Of a DNA stretch of 11,267 bases, positions 6,471 through 11,267 are shown piece by piece. The stretch is taken from NCBI GenBank assembly GCA_019419545.1, contig DXZT01000001.1, forward strand, positions 1 to 11,267. The letters are read 5' to 3'. This stretch comes from Collinsella sp. GTDB taxonomy: Bacteria; Actinomycetota; Coriobacteriia; Coriobacteriales; Coriobacteriaceae. The notes beneath the pieces are model-generated. The model was not told the origin of the DNA, ran no database searches, and saw nothing but the letters and a program-made list of their open reading frames with translations. A program made the translations under genes and the position numbers. Numbering within the stretch: the first letter of the stretch is position 1; every line of letters begins with the position of its first letter.

Positions 6471-6506
6471 GAGGCCCTGGCCGTTTGGCCAGGGCCTCGT
6501 TTTGTT
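6471..6506 (+). terminator. Rho-independent terminator of the marR-ABC operon
   Basis: GAGGCCCTGGCC (6471-6482) pairs perfectly with GGCCAGGGCCTC (6487-6498) around a GTTT loop and is followed by GTTTTGTT. It is plus-strand oriented, as the minus strand has no T-run after it. A small CCGTT/AACGG hairpin (6442-6457) precedes it. Confidence 0.85.
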
Positions 6507-6597
6507 AGTCTTTTTGGGACGGGGCTTTTTAACTACTTTGAGGGTGCGCAGGCAGGGCGGCGAAAGTAGCTAAAAAAGCCCCGTCCCAAAAAGACTA
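6506..6597. repeat. Second long inverted repeat between the convergent genes
   Basis: Arms 6506-6539 and 6563-6597 match over about 34 positions with one mismatch and one single-base indel. They contain the core GGGACGGGGCTTTTT and its complement, and enclose a 23-nt GC-rich loop. It lies just past the stop of the minus-strand LysR gene and abuts the ABC operon terminator. It could act as that gene's 3'-end structure, though the canonical U-tract after the stem is missing on both strands. Confidence 0.65.
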
Positions 6598-6612
6598 CCC
6601 GCGCCAAATGAG

Positions 6613-7491
6613 CTAGGTGAGAAGCTGGGCCATGGCGTTGACGAATTTTTGGATTTGGAGGGTGGGCTCAAGCGGGTAGTGCAAATAGACCGGCACCTCG
6701 CGGCCGCATAGGAACGGTACGCCCACAAAGGCCGGGTGCACGCCCGACCACGCTCCGCAGGTGAGCACCGCATCGCCCTTTTCCTCCGCCTCGTTAAAGA
6801 GCGCAAAGTCGAAGCTATCCACGTCGATCACGTCCACACCGCCGTCGGCCAACAGGTCGATGCGCAGGCTGTCCATAGCGTCGTTGCCGTGAGGGAGCAC
6901 GCGCAGGCGCATGCCCTCCAGGTCGGCGACCGTAATGCGATTCTTGCGCGCCAGCGGGCTTGTGCGCGGCAGGTCGATATAAAACGGCACGTTGACAATG
7001 CGGAGCTTTTGGCAGGCGTCACCCCAGCGCGGGGTCGAAAAACTCGACTGCACCACATCGACCTCGCGGCCCAAGCTGCGCATGACGGTCTCGCGCTCGT
7101 CGTAGAGATCGCTTACCGGCACGATTTCAAATCGCAGCGACGGTTCCAGATCGTGGATGCCCGACCACATCGACAGCGTTTGGCGCCCCGGGCACATCAT
7201 CGACACGCCCAGGCGCACGGCACCGCCATCGCCCGCCGCGCGTCGGGCACGGCGCAGCGCGTCCTCGGACTGCCGCATGATCGAGCGCGCGTCGTCCACC
7301 AGCAGTGCGCCGGCCGGCGTCACTTTGACGCCCGAGTGCGAGCGTTCGAACAGCGTGATGCCGAACTCGGCCTCGAAGCCCGACACCTGCTTGACGAGCG
7401 CCGGAGTCGACACGCGCAATTGTGCCGCCGCACGCGAGAAGCTTCCCAGCTCCGCAGCGGCCGATATGGCCTCAAGTCGTCGATCGTACAC
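6613..7491 (-). CDS. LysR-family transcriptional regulator
   Basis: A 292-residue LysR-type regulator. The N-terminal winged helix (residues 3-60) contains GSFSRAAAQLRVSTPALVKQ and the typical end LFERSHSGVKVTPAG. The effector-binding domain runs from about 88 to 290 with the usual two-lobed pattern. These proteins are tetrameric DNA binders whose small-molecule ligand is often the substrate or an intermediate of the divergent pathway. The GTG at 7491 is preferred because GGGAG lies 6 bases before it and the LysR helix begins immediately. The longer ATG at 7524 has no ribosome binding site and would add 11 Arg-rich residues. It diverges from the SDR-MFS-dehydrogenase genes across about 230 bases, the classic arrangement for control of those genes. 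The ligand is unknown. Confidence 0.9.
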   Translation of the reverse strand: MYDRRLEAISAAAELGSFSRAAAQLRVSTPALVKQVSGFEAEFGITLFERSHSGVKVTPAGALLVDDARSIMRQSEDALRRARRAAGDGGAVRLGVSMMCPGRQTLSMWSGIHDLEPSLRFEIVPVSDLYDERETVMRSLGREVDVVQSSFSTPRWGDACQKLRIVNVPFYIDLPRTSPLARKNRITVADLEGMRLRVLPHGNDAMDSLRIDLLADGGVDVIDVDSFDFALFNEAEEKGDAVLTCGAWSGVHPAFVGVPFLCGREVPVYLHYPLEPTLQIQKFVNAMAQLLT

Positions 7492-7558
7492 GTCAATCTC
7501 CCGTTTTCGCGCCCGTGGCCACATGGTGCCACAGGAGGTTGTTTTCGCAGGTCATGCG

Positions 7559-7593
7559 CTCAATTGAGAATAAACTGCATCGCACAGTGTAAA
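7559..7593 (+). promoter_or_regulatory. Candidate promoter and operator of the SDR-MFS-dehydrogenase genes
   Basis: TTGAGA (7564-7569, 5 of 6 to the -35 consensus) lies 18 bases before TGTAAA (7588-7593, 4 of 6 to -10). A perfect 10-bp palindrome CTCAATTGAG (7559-7568) overlaps the -35 and is a possible LysR contact site. On the minus strand TTTACA and TATTCT in the same stretch could serve the LysR gene, with a short 15-base spacing. Assignments are by eye only. Confidence 0.38.
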
Positions 7594-7671
7594 CCTATGG
7601 TTAACGCCATTCTAACAAATATGCAATTCACCTGCGCAAATGCAAAGCATACGATAACCAGCGAAAACCAC

Positions 7672-7698
7672 GTGGGTCGGTTAATGGGAGCGACCCAC
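7672..7698 (+). other. Hairpin in the SDR gene leader
   Basis: GTGGGTCG (7672-7679) pairs perfectly with CGACCCAC (7691-7698) around an 11-base loop, 26 bases upstream of the SDR start. It is not followed by a T-run. It leaves the ribosome binding site (AAGGGA, 7712-7717) free. It may be a leader structure or chance. Confidence 0.4.
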
Positions 7699-7724
7699 CG
7701 GGAGGCATAAGAAGGGAAGTTCCT

Positions 7725-8606
7725 ATGAGCAATTGGCTTAAGCTCGAGGGCGATGTCTGCGCCGTGACCGGCGCACTCGGCGGTATGGGCGTCGAGATTT
7801 GTCGCGAGTTCGCCCGCAATGGCGCCAACGTCGTCATGCTCGACCTAGACGAGGAGAAGGTCAAGGCCGCAGCCGCCGACCTCGCCGCCGAGTTTGGCAT
7901 CCACGCCGAAGGCTATAAGATGAACGCCACCGACGAGGCCGAGGTTCAGGCCGCCGTCGATGCCACCATCGCCGACTTCGGCCGCGTCGACGTTCTCGTC
8001 AACACCGCCGGCATCCTGCGCTTCGCAGCCATGGAGGACCTGCCGCTGAGCGACTGGGAGCAGGTGCTCAACGTCAACCTCACCGGCTACTTCATCACCT
8101 CGCAGCGCTTTGGTCGCGAGATGATCAAGGCCGGCCAGGGCCGTCTGGTGCACATCTCGACCGTCGCCAGTCACTCCCCCGAAACGTTCTCGGGCGTTTA
8201 CAGCTCCACCAAGGCGGGCGTCAACATGATGTCCAAGATGCTGGCTGCCGAGTGGGGCCCCTACGGCGTGCGCTCCAACTGCGTCGAGCCCTGCTTCGTC
8301 AAGACCCCCATGTCGGCAAGCTTTTACGCCGATCCCGAGGTCGAGAAGAGCCGCAGCCGCCTCATCGCCACGCGTCGCATCGGCGAGGTCAGCGATATCG
8401 CCAACGCCGTCATGTTCCTGGCGTCCACGCGCTCAGACTTTACCACCGGCGACGCCATCAAGGTCGACGGCGGCTTCTCCAACATGATGGGCGACCTCAC
8501 CGCCAAGCCCGGTGGCCGTCGCGCATACGCCGACAACTACCTCAAGAACGAGGGTGTCGAGCTCTGGTCCGATGAGTCCGGCGTCGCCAAGCCGACCGAC
8601 CAGTAA
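7725..8606 (+). CDS. Short-chain dehydrogenase/reductase (SDR), classical type
   Basis: A 293-residue cytoplasmic oxidoreductase of the classical SDR family, which interconverts alcohols and ketones with NAD(P)(H). The Rossmann motif TGALGGMG is at 15-22. An acidic Asp pair after the second strand (MLDLD) favours NAD(H). NTAG stands for the usual NNAG. The catalytic set is Ser145 (ISTVAS), Tyr159 and Lys163 (YSSTK). The core ends at the typical VDGGF (247-251). A tail of about 42 residues follows with GGRRAYADNY and ELWSDESG, making it longer than the usual ~250. A good ribosome binding site (AAGGGA) precedes the ATG. First of three co-directed genes with an MFS carrier and a Gfo/Idh dehydrogenase, it probably oxidises a hydroxyl on the imported compound. 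FabG-like fatty-acid function is unlikely in this context. Confidence 0.9.
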   Translation: MSNWLKLEGDVCAVTGALGGMGVEICREFARNGANVVMLDLDEEKVKAAAADLAAEFGIHAEGYKMNATDEAEVQAAVDATIADFGRVDVLVNTAGILRFAAMEDLPLSDWEQVLNVNLTGYFITSQRFGREMIKAGQGRLVHISTVASHSPETFSGVYSSTKAGVNMMSKMLAAEWGPYGVRSNCVEPCFVKTPMSASFYADPEVEKSRSRLIATRRIGEVSDIANAVMFLASTRSDFTTGDAIKVDGGFSNMMGDLTAKPGGRRAYADNYLKNEGVELWSDESGVAKPTDQ

Positions 8607-8672
8607 ACCAACCTGACAGGGAGACCTCGCGGACACGCCCGCTCCTCCCCCGTATCGATTAGAAAGAGTCCA

Positions 8673-9929
8673 ATGGCTTCCACCAACTCCAACAAGGGTC
8701 GCGCCGTCGTGCTTTCCGCCGCGTGCGTCACCATGTTCTTCATCAGCTCCATCGCGCTGTACTCCGTCGTGTCCAAGAACCTGCTCGCCGTCTACCCCGA
8801 GTGGTCCAGCGCCCTTACCTGGGCCTTCCCGGTCTTTCAGACCATCATGGCCGTGACGGGCATCTTCGCCGGCCGCATCTCCGATAAGATCGGCCCGCGC
8901 AACGTCGTGATCGCTGCCGCCGTGTGCTACGGCCTGGGCTGGTTCATGTCCGGCACCGTCACCGAGCCGTGGCAGTTCTACCTGTGGTTCTCGCTCGTCG
9001 CCGCCATCGGCAACGGCCTGGGCTACAACCCGGCACTCACCACCGGCCAAAAGTGGTTCATCGACAAGAAGGGTCTCGCCTCCGGCATCACCCTGGCCGC
9101 TTCGACCGCCGGCCCCGCCGTGTTGTCCCCGGTGCTCGCCTCGCTGCTCATCCCGAGCCTGGGCATCTTTGGCGCCCTCAAGGCACTCGGCGTCATCTTC
9201 TTTGTGACGATCGCCGCCTCTGCCCTGTTCCTGAAGGCCCCCGAGGCCGGCTGGCTGCCCGAGGGCTTCGAGGTCCCCAAGGGCGGCGCACACGCCGGCA
9301 CCTTCGGCGACCTCACCCCGGGCGAGATGGTCAAGACCCCGCGCTTCTGGGTCCTCATCGCCACCTTCGCCTTTGCCGCCACCGCCGGCACCCTGCTTGT
9401 GGGCAAGGTTGCCTCCATCGCCGCCGTCCAGCTCTTCGCCGACCCCACGAGTGCCGCAGCCGTCGCCCTCGGCGGCGTGGTCGTCTCCGTCAACACCTGC
9501 GCCAACCTGGTCGGCCGTCTGTCCTTTGGTCAGATCATCGACAAGATCGGTGCCTACAAGTCGCTGCTCATCAGCCTTGTCGTGACCATCGTCGCGCTCG
9601 TCATCATGTCGATGAGCTTTACGCAGAGCATGTTCTTTGTGGCGCTCGCCCTGCTCGGCTTTAGCTTTGGCGCCCTGCTCGTCATCTACCCGCCGCTCAC
9701 CGGTGGCGCCTTTGGCACCAGCAACATCGGCGTCAACTACGGCATCATGTTTTTGGGCTATGCCGCTTCCACCTGGATCAGCCAGCCCATCACCGCCGTG
9801 CTGTATCACGCCGAGGCCGGCAGCGCCGCCTACCAGCAGTCCTTCTACGGCGCCATCGTGATCGCCGCCATCGCCGTCGTGCTCACCGTCTACATGATGG
9901 TCTCCGACAGCAAGAAGAAGTCCGCCTAG
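8673..9929 (+). CDS. MFS transporter, OFA (oxalate/formate antiporter)-like
   Basis: A 418-residue major facilitator with about 12 membrane spans and a short central loop (around 205-235, rich in Gly/Pro/His). The motif between spans 2 and 3 is GRISDKIGPR (67-76), and a related one, GRLSFGQIIDKIG, occurs in the second half. The segment GNGLGYNPALTTGQKWF (113-129) with the following DKKGLASGI is characteristic of the OFA family, whose members carry small mono- and dicarboxylates such as oxalate, formate, lactate or pyruvate. It ends in a basic Lys-rich tail. The ribosome binding site is weak (AAAGAG, spacing about 6). It lies 66 bases after the SDR gene with no terminator between, so co-transcription is likely. 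Substrate is probably a small organic acid or acid-bearing compound handled by the flanking dehydrogenases; this is inference. Confidence 0.87.
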   Translation: MASTNSNKGRAVVLSAACVTMFFISSIALYSVVSKNLLAVYPEWSSALTWAFPVFQTIMAVTGIFAGRISDKIGPRNVVIAAAVCYGLGWFMSGTVTEPWQFYLWFSLVAAIGNGLGYNPALTTGQKWFIDKKGLASGITLAASTAGPAVLSPVLASLLIPSLGIFGALKALGVIFFVTIAASALFLKAPEAGWLPEGFEVPKGGAHAGTFGDLTPGEMVKTPRFWVLIATFAFAATAGTLLVGKVASIAAVQLFADPTSAAAVALGGVVVSVNTCANLVGRLSFGQIIDKIGAYKSLLISLVVTIVALVIMSMSFTQSMFFVALALLGFSFGALLVIYPPLTGGAFGTSNIGVNYGIMFLGYAASTWISQPITAVLYHAEAGSAAYQQSFYGAIVIAAIAVVLTVYMMVSDSKKKSA

Positions 9930-9937
9930 TTTTACCG

Positions 9938-9968
9938 ATGCGACAAAGGGACAGTCCCTTTGTCGCAT
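9938..9968. repeat. Near-perfect 31-nt palindrome in the MFS-dehydrogenase gap
   Basis: ATGCGACAAAGGGAC (9938-9952) and GTCCCTTTGTCGCAT (9954-9968) are exact complements around a single A, giving at least 13 paired bases in RNA. It occupies half of the 68-base gap and is followed by TCCACCG, not a T-run, so it is at most a weak terminator. Its form is that of a dispersed intergenic palindrome; it may also moderate expression or protect the upstream mRNA. Confidence 0.7.
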
Positions 9969-9997
9969 TCCACCGCCACCAGTATTAAGGAGTCGAA

Positions 9998-11038
9998 ATG
10001 TCTGAGCTCAACCCCGTCCGCATTGCCGTTATCGGCGCCGGCGCCATGGGCCGCAACCACATCCGCTTTGTCACCGAGGAGCCCGAGGCCGAGCTCGTCG
10101 CCATCGCCGACGCCTTTGAGGGCGCCCGCGCCACGGCCGAGGCCGCCGGCGTGCCGTTCTTCACCGATCCCTCCCAGATGATGGACGAGGTCAAGCCCGA
10201 GGCCGTCATTATCGCCACGCCCAACGACCTGCATCTGGGCGTTGCCCGCGAGGCCGTGAAGCGCAACATCGTGCCGCTGGTCGAAAAGCCGATCTCCAAC
10301 GACCTCGAGGATGCCCAGGCCTTCGCCGCCGAGGCCGAGACCGCCGGCGTGCCCGTGCTCGTGGGTCAGCACCGTCGCCACAACCCCTTCGTCAACAAGG
10401 CCAAGGAGATCATCGAGTCCGGCGAGCTGGGCAAGCTCACCGTGTCGAGCTTCCACTACATGATCTATAAGAACGACGAGTACTTCGATGTCGAATGGCG
10501 CCGCAAAAAGGGTGCCGGCCCGATCCTGGTCAACCTGGTGCACGACGTCGACCTGCTCCGCTACCTGCTGGGCGAGCCCGTTGCCGTCCAGGGCATGCAG
10601 TCCAGCGCCGCCCGCGGCTTTGAGACCGAGGACTCCGCCGTGGTCAACGTCCGTTTTGCCGATGGCGCGCTCGCGAGCATGACCATCTCCGACGCCACCG
10701 CCAGCCCCTGGAACTGGGAGGCAACCGCCCGCGAGGACCCGCAGTACCGCCCCTTTGACGCCGACGCTTACTTTATCGGCGGAACTTTGGGTGCCCTGTC
10801 GCTGCCCCCCCTGCACCAGTTCTCCTACGACGGCGCCTCCAACTGGCACAAGCCGCTGCAGATGGAGATTCCTGCCGTCGACCCGGCGCTGCCGCACAAG
10901 ATGCAGCTCAAGCACTTTGTGAAGGTTGTCCGCCGTGAGGTTGAGCCCGTCGTGACCCCCGCCGACAACGTCAAGACGCTCACGCTGCTCAACGCCATCA
11001 AGGAGGCCGCCGAGACCGGCCAGCTCGTCGAGCTGTAA
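9998..11038 (+). CDS. Gfo/Idh/MocA-family NAD(P)-dependent oxidoreductase
   Basis: A 346-residue two-domain dehydrogenase. The N-terminal Rossmann domain has GAGAMG (13-18), and the EKP motif (96-98) supplies the catalytic Lys97. The C-terminal substrate domain has GAGPILVNLVHDVDLLRYL, with His182 and Asp185 as likely active-site residues; the position four before the His is Asn178 where inositol dehydrogenase-like members often have Asp. The family acts mainly on sugars, cyclitols and related hydroxy compounds. A strong ribosome binding site, TAAGGAG, lies 5 bases before the ATG. It is last in the SDR-MFS set, so it probably performs a second oxidation or reduction on the same compound. myo-Inositol dehydrogenase proper is not supported, since no other inositol genes are present. 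Confidence 0.9.
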   Translation: MSELNPVRIAVIGAGAMGRNHIRFVTEEPEAELVAIADAFEGARATAEAAGVPFFTDPSQMMDEVKPEAVIIATPNDLHLGVAREAVKRNIVPLVEKPISNDLEDAQAFAAEAETAGVPVLVGQHRRHNPFVNKAKEIIESGELGKLTVSSFHYMIYKNDEYFDVEWRRKKGAGPILVNLVHDVDLLRYLLGEPVAVQGMQSSAARGFETEDSAVVNVRFADGALASMTISDATASPWNWEATAREDPQYRPFDADAYFIGGTLGALSLPPLHQFSYDGASNWHKPLQMEIPAVDPALPHKMQLKHFVKVVRREVEPVVTPADNVKTLTLLNAIKEAAETGQLVEL

Positions 11039-11048
11039 TGTCTTAAGA

Positions 11049-11088
11049 GCGGGCCGCGGCAAACTCACCGCCGAGCGCCTTGGCCCGC
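11049..11088 (+). other. GC-rich hairpin after the last gene
   Basis: GCGGGCC (11049-11055) pairs with GGCCCGC (11082-11088). It starts 10 bases after the dehydrogenase stop and precedes the better terminator at 11111. Confidence 0.35.
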
Positions 11089-11110
11089 CGCCAACAAGCC
11101 CCCTCTTCTT

Positions 11111-11146
11111 TGCCCCGCGAGCAGCCTCCTGCCCGCGGGGCATTTT
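11111..11146 (+). terminator. Rho-independent terminator of the SDR-MFS-dehydrogenase genes
   Basis: TGCCCCGCG (11111-11119) pairs with CGCGGGGCA (11134-11142) around a 14-base loop and is followed by TTTTGCT. The T-run is short, but position and stem strength fit. Confidence 0.75.
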
Positions 11147-11216
11147 GCTACGTTGCCAATGATTTTTCTGGAGCGAGGGCTATTTTGCGCCTCAGCTTGG
11201 TTCGTTCGCCACGAAA

Positions 11217-11254
11217 GGGGGTGCGGACGATTTCTTGGACCGCGCCTAGGCGTA
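11217..11254 (-). repeat. Hairpin followed by split motif, copy 2 (inverted)
   Basis: Read on the minus strand, GCGGTCCAA, six bases (GAAATC), then GTCCGCACCCCC occupies 11243 down to 11217. It matches the motif at 24-50 in all 21 flanking positions and differs only in the six-base centre. As in copy 1, an imperfect hairpin leads into it (GGATACGCC ... GGCGCGGTCC, from about 11258). Confidence 0.5.
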
Positions 11255-11267
11255 TCCAAGCTTCCTG

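Noticed and set aside
6736..7710. 324-codon plus-strand open frame over the LysR gene
   Set aside because: It has Arg/His/Ala-rich composition without a domain and would erase the divergent control region. The LysR frame is clearly real.
8433..9968. 511-codon minus-strand open frame
   Set aside because: Antisense to the MFS gene, very rich in Gly/Asp/His, with no domain. The plus-strand frame encodes a clear membrane carrier.
9932..11143. 403-codon minus-strand open frame
   Set aside because: Antisense to the Gfo/Idh gene, with low-complexity composition. The plus-strand product has full family motifs and a strong ribosome binding site.
11065..11259. 64-codon minus-strand open frame at the right edge
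   Set aside because: It spans the terminator and the inverted split motif, has Arg-rich composition and no family resemblance.

Overview
The window reads as ordinary chromosome from a GC-rich, anaerobic, gut-type actinobacterium. The protein style (Firmicute-like heterodimeric ABC exporters, an OFA-type MFS carrier, a pyridoxamine-kinase-like PfkB protein) and the many intergenic palindromes suggest Coriobacteriia, most likely Collinsella or a close relative. That placement comes from recognition, not from a marker gene. No rRNA, tRNA, CRISPR array, transposase or phage gene was seen.

Layout: (1) 1-240 is gene-free and carries a hairpin motif plus three copies of an 18-nt motif. (2) 239-1388, minus strand, is a two-gene overlapping unit: a PfkB/pyridoxamine-kinase-family kinase followed by a small Cys-rich TIGR04076-like protein. 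(3) 1389-2079 is 691 bases without a gene but with much secondary structure: a ~150-nt palindrome, a 98-nt multi-stem hairpin and a perfect 12-bp hairpin, followed by a sigma70-type promoter. (4) 2080-6305, plus strand, is a tight three-gene operon: a MarR regulator and two ABC exporter half-transporters, each start overlapping the previous stop by 8 bases. Motif differences show one degenerate and one catalytic subunit, so the pair should form an asymmetric heterodimeric exporter. (5) 6306-6612, between convergent genes, is filled by three strong inverted repeats, one a clear terminator. (6) 6613-11038 is a LysR regulator (minus) divergent from an SDR dehydrogenase, an OFA-like MFS transporter and a Gfo/Idh/MocA dehydrogenase (plus). 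This looks like an inducible uptake-and-oxidation module for one small hydroxylated compound that the sequence does not identify. (7) 11039-11267 holds a terminator and an inverted copy of the hairpin motif seen at the start of the window.

The coding content belongs to known families. The least explained material is intergenic: several different palindromic elements, some with symmetrical internal loops and RNA-like architecture. The best candidates for something undescribed are the 98-nt hairpin at 1842-1939, the 27-nt split motif found near both window ends, and the substrate of the LysR-SDR-MFS-Gfo module.
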